Shown: positions 11,622 to 24,777 of the stretch, in pieces
Numbering within the stretch: the first letter of the stretch is position 1
Layout of the letters: every line of letters begins with the position of its first letter
Source of the DNA: Phallusia fumigata
Lineage: Eukaryota > Chordata > Ascidiacea > Phlebobranchia > Ascidiidae
NCBI GenBank assembly: GCA_008931825.1
Contig: QXVZ01021493.1
Coordinates: forward strand, 1-32,001
Length of the DNA stretch: 32,001 bases
Direction: 5' to 3'
Notes under the pieces: model-generated
The model's input: the letters and a program-made list of their open reading frames with translations, nothing else
The model's database searches: none
What the model was told of the DNA's origin: nothing
Program-made: the position numbers and the translations under genes

Positions 11622-13439
11622 GTTTAGTTTCTGTAGTTTTCCGCACTTACAATATCTAAGCTACGACATAAGCATCTGTAACAAAATGCAGAAGTTTACA
11701 ACTCAATAGTCTATGCTTAGTACGAATATCGAACTGAACTGGAACTACCGCGTTGGTACACACAAACTGACGTGGTATAAATCCACGACAATGCGGAACA
11801 AGCGCGCTTTACGACCTCGCCGTCAACCAGAGTAAACACAATAGCTTGGCTCATTCAAATCCATTATGGTACAAACTGCTATTATAACCAACATAACCAT
11901 CAATTCTATAACCCTTCAAATATAACTTGCGGCTCAAGTGTTGAAGGACATAGCGTAGGCCAGTAATTTGACCTTCGGTAATTTGATCCTATGCGCTGTC
12001 AGAGCACACAGTTCAGGTATGGGCGCACGATTCGAAACTAGATATAACCTGGAAACTTACAACAGCGGACCAGCATGCGCCTGTTGTTGTGAATGGTAAC
12101 CGAAGGGGCTTTGTACTCAGCTGGGCCGAACACGTCGCGTCGCCCGCTACAAAGCTAAACGGGCGTATAGCAAGAAATAACTAGCCACCCTATCATCGCG
12201 GGCAATACAAACAGTGGCGGCAAATAAACAGATAGCGGCGGCGTTGTTGTGGCACCACATTAACAACCGATAAAGTTTCTCCGGCACTTCGCCGACTCCA
12301 ACTGTACATCACTGCACCCTTTCAACGACGGTTTAGAAGGGCAAGTTTAATTTCAGGCATCAGATTTGCCAATCTGCGCTAAAAAGAAACACTAAGCGGC
12401 ATTTTGAAAGAAGTCAAGATGGGGTGTTAGAATGGAGAAATACATCCTAATATGGTGACAAATTCTTTTTTTACTCCATCACCAACCAGATTGGGATCTG
12501 AATCAGTTACATCATCGTGTGGACAACGGGCAAATGGTTACTCAGAGGAAAAGTAATCCGTCAAACTTGGATGGCCCGTGTCGGAGCAGGAGGTTTGAAG
12601 CTTTTGTTACCTCGGTCTTCTAAAGAACACAGGGTCTCTCTGACTGGAGGTGGAATTTCTCCAAAACAATGCTCAGGAATTCGTTTACCAGAGCAAGGGG
12701 TCTGAGGAGTAACCGTCGAGAGCTGCCATAGACACACGTTCGAACAGGTGATGTGAGTGAAAGTGACGAAGTAACCAGAAGGCAGAACACATAGAAAGGA
12801 CTCAAATATATATTTACAGCAGAAATCCACAGGTGCTTAACGAGCGGAGGCCGGATATATACTGATTTAGCTGCACTCAATCAAGTAGTTACGCACGCCC
12901 TTTGTCAAGTCGCAAAAAATAATTGCGTTAATTGGACGTCATGCGTGCTGCTGAGCCCATGCAACCGACACTGAAATTAGCTTTCAACAATCGACGTGCC
13001 ATTTTTTCTCCGCTCAGCCTCTTTTCCGCACGTTACCTGAGCTTCAGACATTCGCAATGCTGAAACATGTTGGATAGCCCCGGGATTTTTTTCCTTCTTC
13101 GTGCGAAGGGTTTTAAAGAATTTCGCTTCCCGCGTTTGGAACAATCCTCCGCGGGCGCCTTGCAGCGCGGATGGTCAGAAACTTTACAGTGTGCATAAAT
13201 AATATTTCGCGATTTTTTAATTGTTGTTGAAACAATAAAAAATATTGTGGACTTGAATATTTCAGGAAAGCAACGCATAAATAAAAGTTAATAAAGAATA
13301 GGGTCGCAAATTTGAGTTTGGGTGAGATGAAAAGAAGACTGTTTTGGGATTAGCAAAGCCAGAAAGAAGGACCCCTGCTCAATTTAGATCATCGCCTGAC
13401 AGCTTTTAATTACCGAGCGACGAAACCAACAACTTCGAA
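11622..13439. promoter_or_regulatory. Divergent intergenic region between the calmodulin-like gene and FGF
   Basis: The two flanking genes start in opposite directions, so both promoters should lie here. No open frame in it has a recognisable family motif; the longest are under 90 codons and lie over one another. The sequence is CpG-rich. An AT-rich TATA-like string (CATAAATAAAAG, 13276-13287) lies about 160 bases before the FGF start codon and is a possible core promoter element. Confidence 0.45.
11771..11787. promoter_or_regulatory. TATAAAT flanked by a perfect 5-base inverted repeat
   Basis: The sequence CGTGG TATAAAT CCACG pairs its two outer arms exactly around a TATA-like core. It lies 150 bases upstream of the calmodulin-like start codon, but TATAAAT reads on the opposite strand. 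It may be a core promoter or a factor-binding palindrome, or chance. Confidence 0.25.
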
Positions 13440-16400
13440 ATGCGATTTTGCTCCATACAGCTCGTGTCTTTGACACTGATTTTGATTCTTCTGTTCGGCG
13501 AGCTGGTCGCATCCTATCCGCGCCGAAGGAATCGGCCGCGGCAGAACAGAAAACACAGGCCGAGGAAGAATACTCGCATGACACCGACAATGAAAATACC
13601 CTTTAAGACTGTATACACCGATCACATTAGTGACTTTGAAGTTGGAGCCGCTGATCTTAGGAAGATTTTGAACCACAGGTACCGACAAGACCTTGGACAT
13701 CTGCAGGGTACTGTGCGGGAGAGACGCTTGTACTGTCCCATCGGCAAAGGTTATCATTTGGAGATCCGCCGCAACGGGGACGTTCGCGCTCGACACAAAG
13801 AAACCGCAGACAGTAAGTGAAACTAAAAATAGCAATTGCAAACCTGTGGGGGTATTTATAACGCAAGCGTCTGCATAGTTAAATGCTTGCGGGGGCGCGG
13901 CCAATGCACCTGGTTGAAAAAGGAGATTACCCCATTACCTGTGTACCAGCGTCACGTGGGGATACGCTTCATTGGACTGGTTGCTATGCGCGTGTGTTGC
14001 TGATTTAGTTTTGCCTCGTTGCGGAAGCGACTATAAACACGGAATTTCCGATTATTGTGTTCAACGTAGCGCTTGGAGCTGTCCCGAGGCTATTTTAGCG
14101 CTGACAGTTTCCGGTAATTGCGGCAAGGCTAAACAAGTGGGGGCAAACGGCGCGTCAGTGCGATGTAAACTAACTGGCCAGCTTCGCTGAGCGTGCAAGT
14201 TTGTTGATTGTTGATAAAGGTCTCTTCCTTTGCTGGAAAACGCCCACCAAACGCTGACGTACTTGTATCGGTCGCTGGCCAGGTAATTTGGCAACAAACA
14301 ACGCAAATCGGAGTTATCGGGTAATCGGTAAACAATGTGGGATCGACCGCGTTCATAGTTTTTCCGCCCGTTGCCCGCATATGCGAAAAATTAATTAAGC
14401 GCCAGCCACGAGGGTTCGTGTAAAGCGCGAAACGCGATCCCCGGATAAATACTAAGCGCAGGCGACATTGTTTGTGGTCGGCAGCTTCAGACAATAAAAT
14501 CGCGCAGATGACACCCGGATACATTATCTTTGTCGAAGAGGGCTCAATAATAGCGCATTGGCATATCCCTTACCGCGGCAAACTTCATAATTATGTGTAC
14601 GACACGCGACGTTATGCCACGCAAAGCGCGCTGCCGTTCAATCGCTTTGCCACAGATTGGGACGAATTGACCAGCTGGTGACTTAACGACTTTTTGAAGT
14701 TAAATAAAGCAGACTAAAGCGACGACAAGTCCAGCGACAAATTAACGCGGTAGCGCCACCTGCTAACACCTGTGCCGGCAAAGGCCACCTTGTACGTCAC
14801 ACTCCGCTTTGAAGTGCGACTCGAGCAGAGCGTAGTCGTGTGCGTTCTGGCGTAACGCATTACAACGAAATGTTGCGAACAAATTACTGCCGGACGTTAA
14901 AAGAGAATTTTTCATCTGAGGCGCAATTGGAAACATGTTGCGCGTGCGGGACCCGCCCCCGTGTCCAGCAGCGTCGCCCGGGCCCCGCGCTAAAATGGCG
15001 ACGCTCGTCATTGGCGAGCGGAAACCTCAAATCAAACGAAAGGCTGCGAAACAATCAGAAATATGCAACGCGATACTTCATAAAGGACTCGGGTGAAACA
15101 AAGCAGTACAACGGCGGTGCGATGTTCGAACCAATACGAATTTCACCTGTTACCCCATTGCTAAACAATTCGAACACGACCCGTCTCAATTAGTGGATGT
15201 CTTCAATTATGACATAACTACGGGTGTCGTCACGCAGTGTTACCGGTCTCCATGGCAGCGCGTTGCTTTAATTACGTCAGCGGGCACCGTTTCTCCGCAA
15301 GTCTCAGCTGATGGGAATTTTGTTTGGTTACACCGCAAAAATATTTTGTTACCAGCAAGGATGTGTCTAGCGCGGTCCCAGGAATCCGGATTCGCCGATG
15401 ACACTGGTCCCTTTGCTCTGAACGTACTCCCTTCGCGCTACGCAATGCGCCGGCAATAAAACACAAAAATAGAGACATCCAGCTAATCTTCTCGCCGCAC
15501 AATGGTCGTGGAACCTACGCGACACTTGTTGGCCAGTTTTGTTCGGGAATGCGACAAAGCATCGACCGATTCGCTTTCACCAGGCTGTCTTTAGAAGTGA
15601 CGCACATCGCTTGCTGGCCTGTGATTTCGGCGGCGATTTTCCGTGTGTTTTTCAAACGAGACGCGCTAAGTATTTTTGATGTTGCACCAATGCCATAAAC
15701 CGATTCTTGTCGCGGGCCGAAAGAAAGAGGAAAGTTTACACGAGGACGCATTGTGCGACGACAGACAATGCCCCGAGAAGTTATTCAGATCGATAAACTT
15801 TGACAGTTGCTGAACGGTACAGCCAACATTGGCAGCTAAATTTAGCAGCTCTAAACCCTTGTTGACGTGTGGTATTTAATGTATCATGTATTAAGTTATG
15901 ATATAATTCGTGATGCGTAAACATTTGTGACTGTCTCTATGGCGTTTAGTTACGCAATTCGGCGTACACGCGCGCTTGGGTACATTGCTCAAGCCGCATA
16001 GAGATCGGGCACGGGCGGCACTCGCTTTGCCAACACGCCCTGACAATCACGAGTCCCTAATTCGGCGAATGGTTTTCCACCGCCCGGCCATGTTACAATC
16101 AGCTGCGACTTTGATACTTCCTAAAACAAGCGAAGCGGATGGTAGGGCGTTAAGTTAACGACAAACAGAAACGCGATACGGTTCGGGCCAATACCGCGCT
16201 CTCCCTGATGTTAGGTGGTGGTGGCAAAATAAGCACAACATAGCCACCAGCATCGACGGCCGCACGTGCCCTGTAGGGCGAGAGAATCGATTTACAATCA
16301 AGATTAGGTTGACTGTCTTCCGTTTAGTGCAGCGAACCTGATACTGCACCCTTGTCATCAAAGTCAATCAGCCTTTGTAGCACGTTTGCGGTCAATTCAA

Positions 16401-19400
16401 GCTAAATGCTTGAGAAATTCCATTGCGCGAGTTCGAATATATTGAAATGCAGCAAGTGAAAAAATTCTTTAATTTTTTTCAGGCGTGATGAAGATTTCAA
16501 GCGTCGACATTAGTGTTGTTTCGATTCAAAGCGTCGCACACAAACTGTTCCTCTGCATGAACCGGGACGGAAAGCTCTTCACCAGCGTAAGTGTACCAAC
16601 AGTTAAGGTCGTATTTGCGACGGTTCAGATGGCACAAACCTAACATCCCAAGACCACCTTTTCGGAAAGCTAGTCTTCCAGCAACAGAAAACAATTATCC
16701 AACCGCAAACCCTTTGCAGCGGACCGGTGTTGGCGGTAGGTCGAGTAAGCGGCAATACAAGGCAAAGTCGGCGCCCTCCAACTTGCGCGACTCGAAATCG
16801 ATTAACTACGTCGCGGGTCGGTGACGTCAAGAAAGTAGAACGTCACGCACCGTCACCAGCACCGACAAATATAGGAAATAGCTCGTTGGTTGGGCAAGAT
16901 CAATCGGCAGGGCCAAACTGCATTAATCCCCCGCTTTTGTGTGGTCCCAAGATGCGATATGTGGCGCGTGCCACCAATAAGCCCCATTTAGTAATCTTCT
17001 TTACAAGTTGTTGATTCCGGCAGATCTATTTTTTCACAAGAACGTACGTTTTTAAAACTAAAGAAATATTAGAACAAGAATGCTTGCTTTGAAGTTGGTA
17101 ACTTTACACGTGGTATAACATCACCCGACGAATCCGGTTAACCTAATCATCAGAGCATTCAAAGTCATCTGTAGACCGTGGCAGGCGCATGGCACGCTTC
17201 TCACATTAGTTTTAATTTCGTGATGAATAGGTTTCAAAATGCGTTGTAACAGGTAATCAGCGACCCATATTTCTATTTCGAAAGCAAAAGATATTTTTGA
17301 AAACAAAGCTAGCGTGTCGGACACGGAGTTGTGTTTTGCTTCCGATTCCGAAATTAGCGACAACTTGTTTTCCGAGGTCGGTTTTCAAATTAGGCCATCA
17401 CAAGTACAAAGCAAACTGCTGCTGTGCGCTTGTTAGATCTCCTACTCCGATTCGAAAACAATGAAATGCAGATTGTGCCGAAGTTTACATCTCAAGGCAA
17501 TCATCCTTAAAAGGCAATCACGCAAAATGGGTGACAGTTAATAAGTAACCAAACAATAAGCGATGATCGTGTCCCCTCTGTTGCGTCAACAGTCGCGGGA
17601 AACCCTACACCGAAATGGGCGAAACTTGTTCGTGGAACGCCTTCGAAGATCTAGGGGCTACGGAGATTCTCTCTGATGTAAACACTTTGTGACTGGGGAA
17701 ATTTTAAAATGCCAAGGCTCTAACAAAAGTTTGGATTTGACAAAAGTTATTGCGGAACGTTATGGTTTGACAAGCTCCGGAGATTTGCGAATTCGATAGA
17801 GGGGCGATTTGTGAAAACGAATTTTCGATCGTTAAAGTGCTTGCGACGGATCAGGATGGCGTTACGTTTCATAGACGGGTTTCCGACGATATCGCTTCCT
17901 CGCAATACACTTTCGTGCAGAAATCGGTGGACGCCAAATATCTTGTTTCTGTCACAACATACTACCCGGGGGTAAAAAAAATCGTGTAACGTCGCTTGGA
18001 GCAGGATGTTGTCATGAACTTGTCGCGTGCCGGGACCTACACGTCAACAACAAAACATGAGAAACACACGACCAACTTGGACAAAGTAGCCATTACGAAA
18101 GGTATCTGTTCGCGTTTTAGGCGTTTGTTTTGACAGGCAATTGCCCTATCGGGGGTGGTCTTAACCCCCAGGCGATCAAAACAGTTGACATCGGAGTTTG
18201 ACAGTTGAATCATCCAAAAAATAGTTTACCTTGCCAAAATGACATTATACCATTAAGTTTGCTACGTTGTAACCGACCAGCGACGTTCAACCAACGCCCT
18301 AACCATATTCAACAGTTCAACAACAAGATACGTAGTTACTCTATAAGGTTGCGCAAATGTAACAATTTTACAAACGCGTCCCGTAGGATTTAGAGAGTTC
18401 TTATTTATGTTTCACCAACTTGGACTACCATAAAATCGATTGCCACTTCAATGTTTGTGTTATGCAGGTTAACGTGTTCCTGTTATAAACGCAGCGTCAT
18501 TAATCATATCGATTAAGTTCAATGCAACGTCCATTGCCAAACAGCGCCCGCTATTGTTCGCTGATGGATTTGCTGCATTTCGGCGGCTCTTGCGCAACTT
18601 CAGTGCACGGATGACACGTTAAGCCGAGTTTGTTTCATGTGACGTTTGAATTACTCACAGCGTCGACACAATACAAGTTTGTGTAAACAAATGACGCTCG
18701 CTCACCAACGTCTAGTTTTAACGCCAATAGAATCGCCCAGTGGCAAATATTTTCCCACTTCAAGCGGCCATCGGACGGTGAATAATAAACGGACCCCATG
18801 TTAAGATTTTGTCACGAATTGTTGTGACAAAATCCTCCCAACGATGAAGTAATTGGTCATATAAACCATTGTCAATTGTAAAGGACACAAAATATATGTA
18901 CGGGGAAAATAGCACGCAGCACATACACGAATTAAACGAGCGACTGCCTACAAATTTCACAAAACGCAAAAACTGCCAGACTAGCTACTAGCTGCTTTCA
19001 CAATCCACAAATCAAGTGTTTAATCCGAAATGCCAACTGAAAGTGCACGCGAGAATTAAAAGCGTTGACAGAAATGGTAACCCGATTTAAAACTGACCTT
19101 ACACTGAACAACTATCCTTCGTCCTTTATTTAGTTTGACAGACCAAATCACTGAATCGTGCTTTGCTTCAAATAGCTGCCTGGCTTGACTCTTTGAAAAC
19201 TAGATCGTGACAAGTCACCAAAATTGGGATTATGACCTAATAAGCCTTCCTATTTGGTAAGATAACAATGGGTGCACACTAGGTGCCAAAAGTCAAACAA
19301 GTGTTTCATTTGCCATTCGATGGTACTTGAAAACGGAGAAAGGCCTGACGTCGGGTAATGTTGCGCGTTCTTGCCGGGAGTTAAGGCGACCGCACATTTC

Positions 19401-20032
19401 CAAAAACCAGCAACTGGTGAATAAAAATAGAAATCGAGCCATAAAAATTATAAAAGTACTCAGCGAGCAATTTGTCACAGGCAGCTTCCGTGGTTCCTCT
19501 AATATTGCCGGAGTCCAAATTTAAATTGGGACCAATTGGTTGCGGTTATCGCTGTGTTTGCACCCGCGCAAGCGCTCCTCTGCCGCCAGACATGTTAACC
19601 AAACGCTGACTTTCTTTTGTAGCGTCGGTCACTTGAAACCAAAACCTTGTGAATGCTGCGGCAGACAGTACAGCCGTTAGAAAGACCCGACCCAGTGTCT
19701 GCCAGCTTCACCTGGCTTTGTCCACAACTAGTGGACTTTCATTGCGAGTTTGTGCAGCTGGGTTTCGACTCTCGTGGGAATATCTGGTTAACGCGCCTTG
19801 TTTTCTTTTGCAGCGTTCCTATCTTGTGGAATGTGCGTTCCGCGTCAACCTGGAAGAGAACCGCTACAGTTCGTACGCGTCCAACATGTACAGCGATCAC
19901 CAGAGGCGAAGGGGATTCTTCCTGGCTCTTACAAAGAAGGGGCGACCCAAGCGGGGACGAAGAACGTCTTGGAGGAAAAAGAACGCACAATGGTTGCCCA
20001 GGCGCCTAGACAAATCGGTGAAAAATCGGTGA
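13440..20032 (+). CDS. Fibroblast growth factor, FGF3/7/10/22-like, 3 exons, 231 aa
   Basis: This encodes a secreted ligand for FGF receptors with heparan sulfate as cofactor. Exons 13440-13812, 16483-16586 and 19814-20032 join in phase. Residues 1-25 form a signal peptide (MRFCSIQLVSLTLILILLFG...). A very basic stretch follows (PRRRNRPRQNRKHRPRKN, about 27-44). The beta-trefoil core starts at HLQGTVRERRLYC (87-99), continues through exon 2 with VMKISSVDISVVSIQSVAHK and CMNRDGKLFTS, and ends in exon 3 with VECAFRVNLEENRYSSYAS, the heparin-binding GRPKRGRRTSWRKKN (202-216) and AQWLPR. Both introns interrupt the core at the places typical of vertebrate FGFs, and the middle exon is exactly 104 nt, as in FGF7/10. 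HLQG-V-R and EEN-Y-SYAS point to the FGF7/10/22 group, with FGF3 as the alternative; a tree is needed to choose. The start was picked as the ATG that begins the signal peptide. Confidence 0.95.
13813..16482 (+). other. FGF intron 1, CpG-rich, no recognised gene
   Basis: The donor is A|GTAAGT and the acceptor TTTTTTTCAG. Open frames on both strands reach 131 codons, but these frames overlap each other, lack family motifs and are what CpG-rich, stop-poor sequence yields by chance. Enhancers may be present but cannot be seen by eye. Confidence 0.6.
16587..19813 (+). other. FGF intron 2, CpG-rich, no recognised gene
   Basis: The donor is AGC|GTAAGT and the acceptor CTTTTGCAG. The intron splits the core after LFTS, the conserved FGF position. 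No embedded gene, RNA gene or mobile element can be supported in it. Confidence 0.6.
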
Positions 20033-23000
20033 GAGCGGGACAGCTAACCGAAAGGCGAATACAAACTTCCACTATGCGGTCTTTGCAACCAATTCCGTTG
20101 GATGTTTAGAGATGAGGGGTCGAGTGGCGCGAGACGAAACGTTGACGTACAATACATGCCATAAAGAAGCAAGGCACGAAAAACACAGGGCACAAAAAAT
20201 ACAAAAAATTACAGAATCAGGTACAGAAAAAAGAAACGATGGAAAGCAATTATGCTCCTTACGTCATGTCTTTCCATCTAACGACTCGCTTCATTTGTGT
20301 ATCCAATCAATGGATGTGTTAAGCACTGCCCTTTACCCTACCTGTTTGATTTACCTTTTCATGACAGGCGCTTATATCCTGATAATTGTTTTGGAATGTT
20401 GAGGTCATGACAAAAAAGCTGCTGTAGCGCAACTCGTCTTTACCTGAACTCTCCGTTAGTAGACACACGCAATTTTTAAAGGTTTTTGTATGCCTTTACT
20501 TTTTTACTGTCTTAATCTTGTCGCTTATACTTTTCGTTATCTCAAACACTGTGCCATTTAATTTCCCTTCCAATGCTCTTGTGTCTGTCCAAACGAATAT
20601 TGCAATGACAAAATAACATTTTCCTACACCGATGTTCAAATATAAACAGCGATTCCTCAAAAGGTTTTTGTACCAACGATCAAACAAATTTACAAGCAAA
20701 CCTTGCCGACACGTCTATTTATTGCTTCTTCACAGAACTTTGTCTTTCTTAAGACGGTGTGCCGTACTATTTATATACATGTAGATTTTCTTTATTTATC
20801 TGAATATTGTTACCTATGTGTGCCAACGTGTTTGTGTGTAAATCGTTCCAAGTTGTCTTCACTCTTTTGATACGCCAGTGGTCTTCAACCTGCTTTGTAA
20901 AAGATTGTTTAAAGATCACTTTTGATTTTATGTTACTTGGACCTATCGAGTAAATTGTATTGCAAAACTCATGCCATTTTGCACAATCAAATAAAAGGCG
21001 CGAAAATGATTTTCATGTGCGCAGCTTAAATAAGGCACCCAGGTTCAATTCCCATGAAGTTCAGAATAAAACGGAAACTCATAGTTTGAAATTATGAGAG
21101 GCAAGAAATGTTTTCAAGCCAGCTGCCAACACTGGGCAGGAAGACATCAAAGCGTCAGGAAATAGCGAAAAGCGACTCTTGCAACTTATCGAGGTCGTCG
21201 TCGGCGTCTTAAAACGGCGGTAAATTAGTTAATTGCACACAAGAGAAGTTGAGCGTTCTTCAGCTTCTGAACAACATTTTTTTCTTTAACGGTCGACTTA
21301 TTACATAAGTCACACATTGACACGCAGGGATCATTTTTTTGGCAAAAAGTAATTTATATACGGGTACAAAAGCGGCGGACCGACAGTTTTCCCTAAAGAC
21401 AATTAACCCAAAAAAGTTTGCATTGTGGATTTTTCGTTCCAGAAATGTAGAACGAGTAAAAAATTTTACTTCACCAATACTGTAACTGCATTTTGTACAC
21501 GTTAATACGGATCCCGCAACACAATTCTGCATGGTCACAGTGAGGCGTTTAATAATAATACCTTTTAAAATTCCCCAAACATTTCCATGAATTTGAATCA
21601 ATGATAGCTACTATTAAAAAAACAGGTAGAATTCCTAATAGCCGGTAAACAGTCGGGATTCTCGTTTGACTCCCATATTTCACAATTAGAACTAATGGGC
21701 AGTTAGTGCACAAATGCGCGACGTTTCAACAATTTGCCAAAACAAGCTTGTTGCTACACCTGCTATGCCGCGCACAAAAGATCAAAGCGAATTCGCCATC
21801 AAGCACAGGACCTCGACGGTGCGTCACGGACCATCAGCGGTCTATGGCAATCTATGAATAAATATGTCGCCAACGCGCCTTGATAGCATTCGCCTGAGTG
21901 AACAAGTCAAAACGCGACTCGAAAATGTTCGCGACAGCAACAACATCGCCCACTGTTTGTTCAAGAAAACAATTCGCGGCACGAGTTTTCACATCAAGAC
22001 GCGCGTGTTTCTTGCCCCGACGCTTGTAATGGGTGTTGGGTCCGGCCAACCTGCTTTGGGGTGAATCACGCGTTTTTGTGTGGAGTAGCTCGAAGGCTTG
22101 TTGGAATGCGAGTTCCCACACCTAAGGCGTGAATCACAACAACAACGGGACACATCTAAGGAAGTGTGTCGCTATACACAATCGAGACCAATATAATAAT
22201 TGTCGTGGGAGATTGAAGTGGGTTTCCCGACCATTACATCACAGACCGAGGGCCATTGGTAATATCAAAACTTAATAAATGTTAAACGTTTTCATTAGTG
22301 TTGTTTTTCACAAAAGAAAAATACTGCAACTAGCAAATGTACCCTGGAATATTTGTAATTTAAGCTTTAATTCTATTTTTGTTACATAAATGTCTTACAT
22401 TTTTTTCCTTTAGGACGTGTAAAATCAATACAACAGTTCGTTAAGACATAATTTATTATTAATGTAAAACCAGAATGCAGCAATGCCATTGCAAAGACGG
22501 ATCGCGGTAACAAACAAACGCATTTTACTGACCGTGCAAGTGGCAAACTTGTGGAACCGATTTTAACTAAAAATGCGGACTTGTTAGGTCAATAATTTAC
22601 AACACTTTTTTCGGACATCCCGTTTGCCGTAAACCACACGGGCATCCGGTGCCAACCGTCGTGGGTGCGATGTTTTTGAACCATGAATAGAGAGTTTACA
22701 TTATCATGTCGGTTCTCACGAAGTTGCATCCTCGGGCATAATTTTAGCAGTTGATGATACCGGTTTCTCACGTGCGGGATCACTCTACTGTACAAAGCAA
22801 ACCACCTGATTATCGGGCAGCCCTTTTTCACTGTAGGTTGATTAATAGCTGCGAATTGCATGTGCACTTGTTTAGACAATAGCGGCAATCCTAAGGCAAC
22901 ATGTAGCGATGCGGTGAATAAGATGATGGATGCTCCTTGCGTCTTACCTCATATTGGAGCTGTACAATGGGTAAACACTAATTGTCAAAACATGTCCGAT

Positions 23001-24777
23001 TATAGCCTTGATTGAAATACGACCGCGAGTAGTAATCGCATTTAGCGCGGTCTGAAGACAGACAACGCTCAATGATTCGCGTCGACAACAGGTGTTACAA
23101 GCGAAGATTTTATTTCCGCGTGGCTCATTGCTTTGGTGGCCCAAAGTGCGTAGGCACAACGGAAAGAGGCGGTGGCGGCACATGTAGAAAGTAAATGTAA
23201 ACGGATTGAGTGGCTGTTTCATTTCGGGAAACCTTGTCACGACGATGACATTGCGGACGGCGTATTGTCACATGTCGGTTGAGGGACAAAGTTGTGGGAA
23301 AACCGACTTCGGGCGACGTTGATTCGATTAATCGAAATTGAAATCACAACGAACCGAAGTTCAAACGAGTGCCGCTTTCTTTGAACATTTTATTTTTATT
23401 AATAATTAATGAATGCGGCTGCAAAAAGCGTATGAGAATAATGAACAGTTTTCAGTCAGATATAGATCCATTCACATTGCCCAGATTTGGGATCCACAGA
23501 CTGGATGAGGTTTGTACACAGCCACGACTTCCAAACAATGCATTAATCCATAAATCTTAAGCCCTCCAGCTAATCAGCGAGGCCAAATAACCGCAAACCG
23601 CACGCAAAGTCAAAACAAAAGCTTTAAATAGCAGGAATGGAGAATGGCATGACGAAATCAGTTCCATGCAGTCGCAGGTAACGCAAACCTGAATATTTCA
23701 ACACCTGCAGCATTAAATCATGCAATAAGTGTTTGTTATCTTGCGGTTGTACGTTTTCTTAGCGTTGTATGAAAGCGAATACATCGGTTGGGCATGTTCA
23801 GGCATGGGTGGTTTTCATGCCTCCACACACACGGCAGCGCGATAATTGTTGAGGCGTTTTACCTTCGGCGGCACTAAAACAGTTGCTGTTGGGGTATTTA
23901 ACGAACCGCGTTTAGGCAAAATTGCACTCGCACCTGTCGACAACGATGTACCCTGCTTACCCGTAAACAATCGCCCGGGCTGGTGTGTGTTCGATACAGC
24001 GCTTGGCAGTGGGTTCAAGGATTCTTCCGACAGCTGCTGTGTTTCCTGCAATACGAATGCTGGCGTTCACCACAACCGCCTGCTACATCCACAATATATT
24101 GTCACAAAGGTACAAATACTATTTGTTAGGATTACGCGTTTATTTTACACGCAAGATAAACAGCAACAGCGCTCAGTGATTTGCTTGCGCAACTTCCCAC
24201 ATCGTTGCATACATTTGCGGGACATTTTGATAATCGATCAAACCGAGTAACTTGCCGCAAACAACAATGCCCTTAACAAGAATTTGGTGCCAAGGCGGGA
24301 GAAGTCAGATTATCGGCACCAGTCCTGTACAGTTTGGGTGCATGGTGGTGGCGGGAAATATTGAAGCGGATGGACTGACCGCAAATGAGATTCGGGAAAA
24401 GTATGCCAGAATCCGCATAATTTGGCAAGTAAGTTTCCGATCGCTTTCATAGGAGCCACAGCAAAAGCAAGTGTGGGCAGCTTTTAGGTGGACAGTTTGT
24501 ATTGCAAATATAAAAATGAACGCTTTCTTTGCATAGGATTACAAACAAATGATAACGAATTTCCTTTGTATAAAATTGCAAAATTCAGTGGCATTATTAA
24601 CACAACAAGGTGAAAAGGGATTAATTATTTAAGCTTTTTTCATGGTAACATACAACAATAATGTTATTCCACGATATGTTGCAAAGATGCAGATCAGATT
24701 CTGTGAATTATGGCCATTAGGGTAACATAAATCAAATACTACAGCCGTTTTCGAGTTCAATTGATACTGGAACTTTC
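20033..24777. other. FGF 3' UTR and long region without a recognised gene
   Basis: The first part should be FGF 3' UTR and the last part the 3' flank of SHPK. Between them I see only unassignable open frames. The longest pair overlaps at 23815-24250, with 134 codons on the plus strand and 78 on the minus strand, and neither has a known motif. Base composition falls back to AT-rich at 20.1-21.1 kb and 22.2-22.5 kb. Confidence 0.5.
20990..20995 (+). terminator. Candidate FGF polyadenylation signal AATAAA
   Basis: A canonical hexamer on the FGF strand lies about 960 bases after the stop codon, in an AT-rich stretch that fits a 3' UTR. A second AATAAA lies near 21064. Which one is used cannot be told from the sequence. 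Confidence 0.4.

Noticed and set aside
13410-13904. 164-codon minus-strand open frame
   Set aside because: It lies opposite FGF exon 1 and is an antisense shadow of a CpG-rich coding exon; no motif is seen.
14129-14524. 131-codon minus-strand open frame in FGF intron 1
   Set aside because: No family motif, no splice logic, and other frames are open over the same bases, as expected by chance in CpG-rich sequence.
21035-21060. B-box-like GGTTCAATTCC, as in a tRNA gene
   Set aside because: The flanking bases do not form a T-arm stem, and no A-box, anticodon arm or acceptor stem is present upstream.
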